Source: Cloacibacterium caeni_C (lineage in GTDB: Bacteria > Bacteroidota > Bacteroidia > Flavobacteriales > Weeksellaceae). Taken from it: DNA of 52,161 nt. Below, one piece after another: positions 8,695 through 17,801 of the stretch. The position numbers and the translations under genes were made by a program. The notes beneath the pieces are model-generated. The model had not been told where the DNA came from, did no database searches, and saw only the letters and a list, made by a program, of their open reading frames with translations. The stretch's first letter is position 1. The number at the start of each line of letters is the position of its first letter. The stretch covers positions 1-52,161 of the forward strand of contig DITA01000066.1 of assembly GCA_002422665.1 (NCBI GenBank), read 5' to 3'.

Positions 8695-10686
8695 CTACAA
8701 AGTTTCTTTCAACCAATCGAAGAATTCTCTTTGCCAAACTAGACCATTTTGAGGATGTAAAACCCAGTGGTTTTCGTTTGGAAAATAAAGGAATTTGGTT
8801 TTCAGACCTTTCATTTTTGCTGCTTGAAAAGCTTCCTGACCTTGTTCATAACCTACTCTGAAATCCAGTCCTCCTTGAATCACCATAATTGGTTTATTCC
8901 ATTGGTCTACAAAATTGATTGGGTTAAAATCGGTATACGCTTTTGGTAAAGGTTTTTCCCAAGGCGAACCTAAATCCCAATTGGCAAACCATAATTCTTC
9001 GGTAGTTCCGTACCAAGATTTCATATCAAACAATCCGTCATGAGCAATGAACGTTTTGAATCTATTTTCGTGAACTCCAGCCAACATGAAAACGCTGTAA
9101 CCACCATAACTAGCTCCTACTGCAGCCATTCTTTCACCATCTACATAAGGTAAAGTTTTAGCAAAATCTGCCGCCGCTAAATAATCTCTAATTGGTTGTC
9201 CTCCCCAGTCTTTAGAAATATCTTCGTTCCATTTGGTTCCCCAACCTGGCATTCCTCTTCTATTTGGCGCAACTACAATATAATCATTTGCAGCCATCAA
9301 AGCGAAATTCCAACGGGTAGAGAAAAATTGAGTCAATGCAGATTGCGGACCTCCTTGACAATATAAAAGTGTAGGATATTTCTTATTTGGGTCAAAATTC
9401 GGTGGATAATGGAACCAAACTCCCATTTCTTTACCATCTGAAGTTTTCACCATTTTCAGTTCAGATTTTCCTTGAGATAATTTAGCGTAAGTGCTTTCAT
9501 TTACAGAAGTTAGCTGTAACATACTTCCGTCTTTTACATTAACTTTAAATAAATCTGCATTATGATTAATATCTGTTCTGGTTACCAAAATGTTTCCGCT
9601 TTGGAAAGCAATAATTTCATTCACATCAAAATTACCACCAGAAATTTGCTTCACTTTACCATCTAAACCGATGTGGAAAAGCTGTTTTACACCTCTGTAA
9701 GCAGTAGAAAAATAAATATTTTTAGAATCTGGACTCCATGCTACATCTCCCACTACACTTTCGTCCCAAGATTTAGTAAGATTTGTAATTTTTTTAGAAG
9801 CCAAATCCATCACTACAATGTCATTTTTATCTGCTTCATAACCATCTCTCGCCATAGATTGCCAAAGCAAAGACTTTCCATCTGGCGAAAACTTAGGATT
9901 TACATCATAACCCATCATTCCTTCTGTCCAGTTTTCGGTTTTACCAGAAGCTAAATCATAAGCATAAATACCTGTATTAGTGCTGGTTGCATAATCTTTA
10001 CCCGATTTTTTCTTGCAAACGTATAAAACCTTAGAAGAATCTGGACTCCACACGAAATCTTCGCTTCCACCATGAGGTTTTTGAGGAGCATCAAAAGGTA
10101 AATTTTCTAATAAATCTTTAGCTTTAGCAACATCTTCACCAACATTGGCAACGAAAACGTGGTTGTATTTTCCTTCGTTCCAAGCATCCCAATGTCTGTG
10201 ATTAAGGTCTGTATAAATTTGAGCTGTCGTCTTAGGAAGGTCAGAATATTTGTCTTTTCCTAACAATTTTTCTACTTGAACCGACTTACTGAAAGCGATT
10301 TTTTTACCATCAGGAGAAATAATAATATTATCTGCATCACCTATAGTATAAAATTCAGTCCAAGTTAATCCTCTGTCTTTAGAAATATAGATTTTATCGC
10401 CTTCTAAAGCGTAAATTCCGTTTTTGTCCCACTGAATTAAAGATTTTTTACCGAAATCAACTTTAGAAGTTTGATTTTTTGACAAATCGTAGTAAAAGTG
10501 TTCTTTATTAGTCTTTTCAGTCTTCAAATCCACTTTTCCTACGCTATAAAATAGCCCAGATTGAGACGGTTCTACTGCGGTAACCGAGAATTTATTAAGC
10601 GTCCAGAGAATATCTGGCGTCATCACCTGTTGTGCTTTCATAAGGAAAGGTGCTGCTAGAGCGATAATTGTATGTTTTAGTTTCAT
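8695..10686 (-). CDS. Secreted S9 (prolyl oligopeptidase/DPP-like) serine peptidase
   Basis: 663 residues with a signal peptide (MKLKHTIIALAAPFLMKAQ, cut near 18-19). An N-terminal seven-bladed WD40/TolB-like propeller (~25-410, repeated WSPDSKxxYF and FSPDGKSLLW words) precedes a C-terminal alpha/beta hydrolase domain. The catalytic triad is visible: Ser526 in GASYGGYS, Asp608 in GGLDFRVG, His640 in ENHWVL. Such periplasmic enzymes release dipeptides or acylated residues from short peptides and serve amino-acid-scavenging flavobacteria. The closest family in pattern is the S9C/DPP5-like group, but DPP5 versus acylaminoacyl peptidase cannot be decided. Monocistronic, ending in a strong terminator. 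Confidence 0.9.
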   Translation of the reverse strand: MKLKHTIIALAAPFLMKAQQVMTPDILWTLNKFSVTAVEPSQSGLFYSVGKVDLKTEKTNKEHFYYDLSKNQTSKVDFGKKSLIQWDKNGIYALEGDKIYISKDRGLTWTEFYTIGDADNIIISPDGKKIAFSKSVQVEKLLGKDKYSDLPKTTAQIYTDLNHRHWDAWNEGKYNHVFVANVGEDVAKAKDLLENLPFDAPQKPHGGSEDFVWSPDSSKVLYVCKKKSGKDYATSTNTGIYAYDLASGKTENWTEGMMGYDVNPKFSPDGKSLLWQSMARDGYEADKNDIVVMDLASKKITNLTKSWDESVVGDVAWSPDSKNIYFSTAYRGVKQLFHIGLDGKVKQISGGNFDVNEIIAFQSGNILVTRTDINHNADLFKVNVKDGSMLQLTSVNESTYAKLSQGKSELKMVKTSDGKEMGVWFHYPPNFDPNKKYPTLLYCQGGPQSALTQFFSTRWNFALMAANDYIVVAPNRRGMPGWGTKWNEDISKDWGGQPIRDYLAAADFAKTLPYVDGERMAAVGASYGGYSVFMLAGVHENRFKTFIAHDGLFDMKSWYGTTEELWFANWDLGSPWEKPLPKAYTDFNPINFVDQWNKPIMVIQGGLDFRVGYEQGQEAFQAAKMKGLKTKFLYFPNENHWVLHPQNGLVWQREFFDWLKETL

Positions 10687-10750
10687 TTTATAATGATTTT
10701 AGCGGTCTAAAATTACTTAAATTTATGGATAAATTTTCTTTGCCTCATTC

Positions 10751-11284
10751 CTAAAGGATGAAAAATTTATTGACAATTTTTTCAATGGTGTTGATGTTTC
10801 GGCTGGTTAGAATGTTTTTGAAAGATTTCTTTCCCAAAATCTTACCAAACTCACTGTCAAGCGTATTTCCTTTAGGAATTTTCCAATAAAAATTACCGTT
10901 GATTAATTTGGCTTCTTCCTGCTCTTGATGATTGGCTTTTAAAAACTCTTCCATCAAAAGATTTTCGTCTCCTGCATTACATATAAAGCTGTAAATATGT
11001 AGATTTTCATCTTTCTCAAAAGGAGAATTTTCTAAAATCCCCTTCACTTCTTCATCAGTTTTTAAAAACAAAAATGCTTCGTATTGAAAATGCTCGGAAA
11101 GTGCTTTTTCCAGTTTTTGTTTTAAATTTTCTGGAGTTTCATCAGACTTAAATAAAATATTTCCTGTTGCCAAAACGCTAGAAACGTCTTTCATTCCTGC
11201 ATTTTTGAAAACATCACAGACTTCCGCCATTTTCATTGCAGTTCCGTTTACGTTTACGCCGCGTAAAAAAGCACAGTACTTCAT
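10751..11284 (-). CDS. DUF1697 family protein
   Basis: 177 residues. The N-terminal MKYCAFLRGVNVNGTAMKMAEV and VSSVLATGNILFKS are the hallmark DUF1697 words. The family is widespread in Bacteroidota and Actinobacteria and has no established biochemical role. No signal peptide or membrane segment, so cytoplasmic. It lies 31 bp downstream of the GT-C membrane protein gene on the same strand; the spacer holds a small AGGCAA-type repeat (11289-11312). Confidence 0.85.
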   Translation of the reverse strand: MKYCAFLRGVNVNGTAMKMAEVCDVFKNAGMKDVSSVLATGNILFKSDETPENLKQKLEKALSEHFQYEAFLFLKTDEEVKGILENSPFEKDENLHIYSFICNAGDENLLMEEFLKANHQEQEEAKLINGNFYWKIPKGNTLDSEFGKILGKKSFKNILTSRNINTIEKIVNKFFIL

Positions 11285-11315
11285 AGGTTAAGGCAAAGGC
11301 AAAGGTTTAGGTTAA

Positions 11316-12806
11316 TTATTTTCTTTTGTAGAGATTATAATCTGTTCCAGAAGGTTTTAATCTGTATATTTTTTCTAAAATTTTATTGTCAGAATTTAAA
11401 TGATTTTTAATTCTAAATTCCTTCAATAATCGATAATTTTCTTGGTAAAAACTTCCATCTTTTCCTTCAAATAAATTTTTCGGAGCCAATAAATACTTTG
11501 GTTTTCTTTTTTCAACTGTATTTTTCCAATAATTGGCTTTGTCTTTCTTGATTTCAGTTTGAATTTCTTTATCCACCAAACCAACTTCGTCTATTGCTTT
11601 TAAACCAGAAAAATATGGAATATAACCCGCTGGTTCAAGTAAAATGTATTGATTTTTATCTTTTTCATAGTCTTTCAGAAACAAACCAATGCTTCTTCTG
11701 TAATTCCACTCTCCGTTTCCTGTGGCGATAGAATGTACCGTTTGAAAAGCAGCCATCGGTAAAATATAAAAAATGACAAGCAGAGAAATCCACCAAAATT
11801 TATATGTTTTTTGTTCCAAGACAAATACCAAAATCACTGCAAAAAGTAAAATCTGTGGAATCCAATAATACCAATCAAAATAACTCCTTTGAGAAATAAA
11901 AATCAATTGTTTTGTCCAGCCAAAAAGGAAAATAATCCAGATGAAAAGGTTTTTACTTTCTCTCTTCGAAACGATGTATAAAAACGCTAAAAATTCAAAA
12001 ACTAAAACTAAAATCGTGAAAGGATTAAAATCTCCTGGAAGTTTCAGCATTCCCCAGAAATTACCATAATTCATTAGGAAATATTTCCATTGGAGTGCCA
12101 AACTCATGTTTTTTGCATACGTCACACTTTTGGCAACAATGGTATTATTTACCAATTCCCCGAAGTAAAACCAGTTGAAACTCATCAAAACGGCAACTCC
12201 TAACATTCCACCTAAAATGTAGAACCAACGGACTTTTTTATTCCAAATAATATCGACCAAAAAGACAATTCCTAAGAAAATCACTGTATCTATTCTGGTG
12301 AAAAGAATGAGAATGGGGAAAAGAATTTGTGCCCAGATTTTATTTTGCTTGAATCCAAAATACAACAAAGCCATTTCTAGAAAGAACAGAATTCCGTATT
12401 CCATTCCGAGAATTGAAATTTTAATAGATGGTGGCAAAATGCCAAATAAAAAAATAAAAATTGCTTGATGTACAGGATTTTCGAGGATTAATTTTGAAAG
12501 AAAGTAGCTCCCAATCGTAAACAATAATGAATTGAAAATCAATAATGGATAAATGAAGTTTTCTTTGCCAAAAATCAAGTTAAAAACATAAGAAACAAAC
12601 ACATACAAATGCGTAGTAGAAGCAGAAATTTTAGTTTCTCCATTGAAACCAATAACACCATAATCCAATAAGTTTTGCGCAACTCTCCACGTGATAAAAG
12701 CATCTTCCTGAATATGATGCGTGAGCAAAAAAAGAAGTTTTACCAAAACGGTAAAAACTACTGCCAAAAGAGGAAATTTCGCGTACTTCTGTAAAGTTTC
12801 AGACAT
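11316..12806 (-). CDS. GT-C type multi-spanning membrane glycosyltransferase-like protein
   Basis: 496 residues with about ten hydrophobic helices in the first ~370 residues and a soluble C-terminal tail. The first periplasmic loop carries an acidic pair, E34-D35 in IQEDAFITWRVAQNLLDYG, as in GT-C polyprenyl-phosphate-sugar transferases such as the AftB-like group. Predicted to transfer a sugar from a lipid carrier on the outer face of the inner membrane; the acceptor is unknown. It follows the DUF2723 gene on the same strand (127-bp spacer containing a terminator and a consensus promoter), which suggests related envelope glycosylation roles but separate transcription. Family assignment rests on topology and the acidic motif. 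Confidence 0.68.
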   Translation of the reverse strand: MSETLQKYAKFPLLAVVFTVLVKLLFLLTHHIQEDAFITWRVAQNLLDYGVIGFNGETKISASTTHLYVFVSYVFNLIFGKENFIYPLLIFNSLLFTIGSYFLSKLILENPVHQAIFIFLFGILPPSIKISILGMEYGILFFLEMALLYFGFKQNKIWAQILFPILILFTRIDTVIFLGIVFLVDIIWNKKVRWFYILGGMLGVAVLMSFNWFYFGELVNNTIVAKSVTYAKNMSLALQWKYFLMNYGNFWGMLKLPGDFNPFTILVLVFEFLAFLYIVSKRESKNLFIWIIFLFGWTKQLIFISQRSYFDWYYWIPQILLFAVILVFVLEQKTYKFWWISLLVIFYILPMAAFQTVHSIATGNGEWNYRRSIGLFLKDYEKDKNQYILLEPAGYIPYFSGLKAIDEVGLVDKEIQTEIKKDKANYWKNTVEKRKPKYLLAPKNLFEGKDGSFYQENYRLLKEFRIKNHLNSDNKILEKIYRLKPSGTDYNLYKRK

Positions 12807-12825
12807 TTTTTCGTGTAAATTTTTA

Positions 12826-12855
12826 CAAATATAGTTTTAAAAAATTCGCTGTCAA
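12826..12855 (-). promoter_or_regulatory. Consensus promoter of the GT-C membrane protein gene
   Basis: Minus strand: TTG at 12855-12853, a 19-nt spacer, TATATTTG at 12833-12826. Perfect fit to the Bacteroidetes TTG-N19-TAnnTTTG promoter, about 20 nt before the ATG at 12806, leaving a very short leader. Confidence 0.75.
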
Positions 12856-12876
12856 AGATTTTAGACTTTCAGTCAG

Positions 12877-12910
12877 AAAAAAATCCGTCAGAAAATTTCT
12901 AACGGATTTT
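12877..12910 (-). terminator. Terminator of the DUF2723 gene
   Basis: AAAATCCGT with AGAAA on one side (12880-12894) pairs with TTTCT and ACGGATTTT on the other (12896-12910), with a single mismatch in the stem. The minus-strand transcript then reads a run of T. Downstream of the stop at 12933. Confidence 0.8.
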
Positions 12911-12932
12911 ATATTGAATTTTAATTGAAAAA

Positions 12933-15900
12933 CTAGTTCGTAGCTTTCATCATTTGTCTGGTGATTTCTGCTTCTTTTTCTTTTGGATAAGTAGAATCAT
13001 AAGGTTTCATCACTTCGAACAAATAAGAATAAAACGGTGTGATTTTTTGTACTTTTTCAGCTTCGTTGAAGGCTTTTTCTTTTCCTGCCATCTGTAAATC
13101 ACTGATGAAGTTTTTAAATCTCTTATCAATCGGTTCGATGGATTTTAACAAGTAATTGTAACCTTTATCTTTTTGACCGATTTTCTTATACGCATCAGAA
13201 ACTGCTCCTGTTACCAATGAATACAAGATAGGTTGAGCATTCATCTGTTTTTTCACATATTTCTGTTCATATTTAGAAAGCGACAAATAATAGTCATATT
13301 CTTCGAAAATATCTCTTTTTAATTGCTCTGCCAATTTCAATCCTTTTTGTTCTTGACCTGCAACAATATATCCATAAACCATTGCGCTTAAAGAACGAGG
13401 GTCATTATATTTGGTAGAAGGAATTTCTCTGCTTGCTAAATCTAAAACTTCGATGGCTTTTGCTTTTTTACCTTCTAAAGTTAATGCTTCTGCAGCTCTA
13501 CTTGCAGAACTTCTGTAACTTACGATGTTTTGTGTACACGTTTCGTCCATGTGAACATTTAGATTTTTGAAATTGCCCCATTTGTAATTTTTGACAATTT
13601 TATATAAATCTTCAGCATCTACTCTTCCCATTTCGCCATCTTCTCTTTCTTCTGTTTTGATAGGAACCAATCTATAACTAAATCCATCAAACTGAAGATA
13701 TTCTTTCAAATAGAAAATGTTTTCGTCATCATAAATTCCGCCCACAGAGAAATTGATAGGACGTTTCCAATCGAAATTCGCTAAAATATCCATTAAAATA
13801 TAATTGGCTTTAAACATATTTCCTCTTCTGTAATCTATGGTAATTTGGTCTACTGTATTCGGTAAATCTTTAGCAGAAATAATACCAGATTTCACTGCAT
13901 TTGCTTTATTTACTGGTAAAACAAATCTAGAAACAGGTAAGAAATTAAAACGTTCATATTTATCTTCTCCAAAAAGTAATTTTAAAATTTCATCTTTTTC
14001 TGGACTTCTTTTTCTCAAGAAATTTACGGCGTCTTTTATGTTCATAGAATCTTGAACCATATATTTTTTGTAAGGCTCAAATAAACTCTCTGGAACTCCT
14101 GCATCTACATTATTCTGAATAAAATTTTTCCAATCTTCTGCAGAAAGTAAAACCACTTGATCATTGGTTCCATCTCTGTATTCTTCGTGGGTAAGAACTG
14201 ACGGAACTGGCATTGAATTGTATGTTCTGCGTTTTACTTGGTCTATATTCCAAGGTGTTCCTAGAAGCGTGAAATTCACCACTTTTACATCATCTCTGAA
14301 TTGCTCCGTTTCTTGTAATCCCCAAATTGGATACGTATCATTATCACCATAAACGAAGAAAATATCATCTTTTGGAAGTGATTTCAATGAAGAATAAGCG
14401 AAATCATAAGCTGCATAACGTTCACTTCTATCGTGAGAATTATAATTTTGGAAGCCCATCATCAATGGAACTCCTAATAAAACAATTCCAGTAATCCAAG
14501 TAGCTGCATTTGATTTAATTTTTTCTTGTAAATACCAAAGAATTGCTGCTGCTCCGAAACCAATCCAAATGGCAAAGGCATAGAAACTTCCTACCATTGC
14601 GTAATCTCTTTCTCTTGGTTCAAAAGGTTTTACACCAGTGTAGAAAATAATTCCAAAACTGGTTAACACGAATAAAGAAAGTATTGCCCAGAATCTTCCA
14701 AAATCTTTATTGAACTGGAAAAACGCTCCCAAAAGTCCTAAAATCAATGGTAAAAAGAAGAAATAAACCGTGCTTTCATTTTTGAATTTTGCAGGCATAT
14801 CTTTTTGACTTCCCCATTGCATTTCATCAATTGCAGGAATACCAGAAACCCAGTTTCCATTGGTATTTTCCATGTGACCTTCTAAATCGTTCTGTCTTCC
14901 TACAAAATTCCACATGAGATATCTTACAAAATAATATCCAATTTGAAATTCTACAAAATACGTGAGATTTTGTGCTAATGTAGGTCTATGAACCTTGATT
15001 AAATCATATTCTCTGGCTTGTTTGTAATCATCAAGCGTAATGCTTCCGTCTTCAAATTTTTGTCTTAATTGGTCAAAAACTTCTTTAGCTTGAGGATTAT
15101 CTGCAATATCTTGATTGTCATAATTGAATTCAAAATCTGGCGCTCCATACATAGAAATGTAGTTACTCATCACGGTTTCATCTTCATTGAACATTCTCGG
15201 CATAATGCTTACATGTTCTTTAGAATAAACGTAATTGAAACGTTCTCCTACAATATCATAACGACCGGTTTTTTCATTTTTTTCGTAAACATCACCAGTT
15301 TTTTGCGTTTTATAACTACCATCATCATTTTTTTCAATACCATAATTGTCTAAATATGCGGTATAGTTTTGTCCGTAAGAAGTTGGCCAATCTCCGTATT
15401 GCTCACGATTGTAATAATCTAACATTCCGATGGCGTTATCTGGATCATTCAAGTTCATTGGCGGATTTGCATTCGCTCTAATCGGAATGACTAACCAACA
15501 AGAAAAACCAATAATCATGTAGATTACTGATAGTGCGATGGTTTGATACAATTTGCTTTTAGATTTTCTAGCATAAGAAATTCCTAAATACATTAAAGCA
15601 AACAAAATAATAAATGCAGCAATCGTTCCTGAATGGAAAGGTAAGCCTAACCCATTAACAAAGAAAATTTCAGATTTACCGAAAAGACTCATGATTATTG
15701 GGAAAATCCCTTTGAAAACTACCGCTAGAATGAAAAGTGTCACCAAATTAGCGATGATAAAACTCTTCCAAGTAAATTCATAATTTCTAGCGTAATAAAC
15801 CAAACAAACGGCTGGAACTGCTAACATCACCATCATGTGAACTCCTACAGAAAGCCCTGTAATGAAGAAAATTAGAATGAGCCAACGTTCATTATCACTG

Positions 15901-16418
15901 TCATGGTATTCGTTTTCCCATTTGGTAATGAGCCAAACCAAAAGTGCAATAAACATAGACGACATAGAATAAACCTCTCCTTCTACTGCAGAAAACCAAA
16001 AGGTATCTGAAAAAGTAAAAGCTAAAGCACCAATGACACCAGCAAATAGAATGGCAATTTCGTCTGAAACGGTTACGTCTTCGAAGTCTTTATTCAAAAG
16101 TCTTCTTACGAAATGTGTGATTGTCCAAAATAAAAATAATATGGTGAATGCACTAAAAAGCGCAGACATAGCATTGATAATTACAGAATATTTAGAACCA
16201 TCTCCGAAGCCAAAAATAGCTGCAACAGCACCCATTAATTGAAATAATGCAGCACCAGGAGCGTGCGTAACTTCTAATTTTACGGCAGATGAAATGTATT
16301 CTCCGCAGTCCCAAAAACTAAAATTAGGTTCAATAGTAGATAAATAAGTGAAAAATGCGATTGCAAAAACCACCCAACCTAAAATGGTGTTCCATTTTTT
16401 GAAAGTCCAATTCTTCAT
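12933..16418 (-). CDS. DUF2723 / TMEM260-like membrane glycosyltransferase (GT117)
   Basis: 1161 residues. About a dozen membrane helices fill the first ~655 residues and a large soluble domain with TPR-like helices follows. The first loop holds the conserved EPNFSFWDCGEYISSAVKLE segment with E30, D37, E40 and H52 in THAPG, the likely catalytic acidic region of this GT-C family. The eukaryotic relative TMEM260 is an O-mannosyltransferase, and bacterial members are annotated as GT117. In Bacteroidota they are candidates for protein O-glycosylation or lipid-linked sugar transfer in the periplasm, but the substrate is not known. The ATG at 16418 gives the usual MKNWTFKKWN start. Its own terminator separates it from the GT-C neighbour. 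Confidence 0.88.
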   Translation of the reverse strand: MKNWTFKKWNTILGWVVFAIAFFTYLSTIEPNFSFWDCGEYISSAVKLEVTHAPGAALFQLMGAVAAIFGFGDGSKYSVIINAMSALFSAFTILFLFWTITHFVRRLLNKDFEDVTVSDEIAILFAGVIGALAFTFSDTFWFSAVEGEVYSMSSMFIALLVWLITKWENEYHDSDNERWLILIFFITGLSVGVHMMVMLAVPAVCLVYYARNYEFTWKSFIIANLVTLFILAVVFKGIFPIIMSLFGKSEIFFVNGLGLPFHSGTIAAFIILFALMYLGISYARKSKSKLYQTIALSVIYMIIGFSCWLVIPIRANANPPMNLNDPDNAIGMLDYYNREQYGDWPTSYGQNYTAYLDNYGIEKNDDGSYKTQKTGDVYEKNEKTGRYDIVGERFNYVYSKEHVSIMPRMFNEDETVMSNYISMYGAPDFEFNYDNQDIADNPQAKEVFDQLRQKFEDGSITLDDYKQAREYDLIKVHRPTLAQNLTYFVEFQIGYYFVRYLMWNFVGRQNDLEGHMENTNGNWVSGIPAIDEMQWGSQKDMPAKFKNESTVYFFFLPLILGLLGAFFQFNKDFGRFWAILSLFVLTSFGIIFYTGVKPFEPRERDYAMVGSFYAFAIWIGFGAAAILWYLQEKIKSNAATWITGIVLLGVPLMMGFQNYNSHDRSERYAAYDFAYSSLKSLPKDDIFFVYGDNDTYPIWGLQETEQFRDDVKVVNFTLLGTPWNIDQVKRRTYNSMPVPSVLTHEEYRDGTNDQVVLLSAEDWKNFIQNNVDAGVPESLFEPYKKYMVQDSMNIKDAVNFLRKRSPEKDEILKLLFGEDKYERFNFLPVSRFVLPVNKANAVKSGIISAKDLPNTVDQITIDYRRGNMFKANYILMDILANFDWKRPINFSVGGIYDDENIFYLKEYLQFDGFSYRLVPIKTEEREDGEMGRVDAEDLYKIVKNYKWGNFKNLNVHMDETCTQNIVSYRSSASRAAEALTLEGKKAKAIEVLDLASREIPSTKYNDPRSLSAMVYGYIVAGQEQKGLKLAEQLKRDIFEEYDYYLSLSKYEQKYVKKQMNAQPILYSLVTGAVSDAYKKIGQKDKGYNYLLKSIEPIDKRFKNFISDLQMAGKEKAFNEAEKVQKITPFYSYLFEVMKPYDSTYPKEKEAEITRQMMKATN

Positions 16419-16651
16419 AGAAATTTTTAAAAATTTACAATGTTGCGAAATTAAGTTTTTTTATTCTGATATTTTCTAAAACATAGATTTATTAAGAATA
16501 TTTTAAGAAAAAAAATGAAAAAATAAATTTAAACACTTGTTTGGCTTAAAATTTGGTAAAGAATTCACCAAAAAACATGAAAAAAATCATTTCTATTTGC
16601 TTTCCGTTCAAAATGTTAGGACAAAATGATAAATTTATTTGATTTTTTTCT

Positions 16652-16659
16652 TATTTTTG
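16652..16659 (+). promoter_or_regulatory. -7 element upstream of the cysteine-synthase-like gene
   Basis: TATTTTTG, a perfect TAnnTTTG, 21 nt before the ATG at 16681. No -33 TTG at the usual distance. Confidence 0.5.
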
Positions 16660-16680
16660 CAAACGGTTTTTTAGAGAAAA

Positions 16681-17727
16681 ATGAAGAAAATGACGAACGT
16701 TTTTGATAACATTCTCGGGTTAATTGGTAATACCCCAATGGTGAAGCTTAATGAAGTAACTAAGGATATTCCAGCAAAAGTTTATGCTAAAATAGAATCT
16801 TTTAATCCGGGACATTCTACTAAAGATAGAATCGCGCTTCATATTATAGAAGCTGCTGAAAGAAAAGGTCTTTTAACTCCTGGTGCTACTATCGTAGAAA
16901 CCACTTCTGGAAATACGGGCTTTTCTATAGCTATGGTAAGTATTATAAAAGGATATAAATGTATTCTTTCTGTAAGTGATAAAACCAAGCCAGAAAAAAT
17001 TGCTTATCTTAAAGCTTTGGGCGCTACTGTATACGTTTGTCCTGCTTCTGTTCCAGCTGATGATCCTCGTTCTTATTATGAAGTAGCGAAAAGAATTGCA
17101 GCAGAAACACCTAATTCTATTTACATCAATCAATATTTTAACGAGCTGAATATAGACGCACACTATTCTTCTACTGGTCCAGAAATTTGGGAACAAACAG
17201 AAGGAAAAATCACTCATCTTTTTGCTTGTACAGGAACTGGGGGAACACTTTCTGGTTCTGCTAAATTTTTAAAAGAAAAAAATCCTGATATTAAAATAAT
17301 TGGTGTAGATGCAGATGGTTCTATCCTAAAAACCTATCACGAAACAGGTGAAATAGACCCTTCTGAAATTCATTCATACCAAATTGAAGGTTTAGGCAAA
17401 AACCTTATTCCATCGGCTTTACTTTTTGACAGAATAGATCATTTTGTAAGAGTAAATGATGAAATGAGTGCTTATTGTACTAGAGAAATTGCTCTTAAAG
17501 AAGCAATTATGGGCGGTTATACTACCGGTGCTGTTTTACAAGCACTTAGACAATATGCAAATGCAAATCCTTTCTCAGAAAACGATTTAGTTGTCCTTAT
17601 TTTCCCTGACCACGGTTCTAGATACATTACCAAAGTATACAGTGATAAATGGATGGAAGAACAAGGTTTCATCAATAATTGTGTCCATAATTACGAAGAA
17701 GTTTTTAAAACAGAATACATTAAATAA
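16681..17727 (+). CDS. PLP-dependent cysteine-synthase-like enzyme; proposed cysteate synthase
   Basis: 348 residues, fold type II PLP enzyme. The Schiff-base lysine is K48 in HSTKDRIA, the substrate loop is TTSGNTG (74-80) and the phosphate loop GTGGT (185-189). Ordinary family members make cysteine from O-acetylserine and sulfide. Because the next gene resembles cysteate fatty acyltransferase, an alternative role is formation of L-cysteate from phosphoserine (or a similar activated serine) and sulfite for sulfonolipid synthesis; this is inference from context and the known capnine pathway. The first ATG (16681) follows a TATTTTTG element; a second in-frame ATG is at 16690. A strong terminator follows the stop. 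Confidence 0.85.
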   Translation: MKKMTNVFDNILGLIGNTPMVKLNEVTKDIPAKVYAKIESFNPGHSTKDRIALHIIEAAERKGLLTPGATIVETTSGNTGFSIAMVSIIKGYKCILSVSDKTKPEKIAYLKALGATVYVCPASVPADDPRSYYEVAKRIAAETPNSIYINQYFNELNIDAHYSSTGPEIWEQTEGKITHLFACTGTGGTLSGSAKFLKEKNPDIKIIGVDADGSILKTYHETGEIDPSEIHSYQIEGLGKNLIPSALLFDRIDHFVRVNDEMSAYCTREIALKEAIMGGYTTGAVLQALRQYANANPFSENDLVVLIFPDHGSRYITKVYSDKWMEEQGFINNCVHNYEEVFKTEYIK

Positions 17728-17733
17728 AAATAT

Positions 17734-17767
17734 AATTCAGATGTCCTTCTTGGCATCTGAATTTTTT
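17734..17767 (+). terminator. Intrinsic terminator between the two PLP-enzyme genes
   Basis: AATTCAGATG (17734-17743) and CATCTGAATT (17754-17763) form a perfect 10-bp stem with a 10-nt loop, followed by TTTTTT. It lies only 34 bp before the next start codon. Confidence 0.85.
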
Positions 17768-17801
17768 AAAATTTAAAATACAAATCTACAATATCATCGA
17801 A

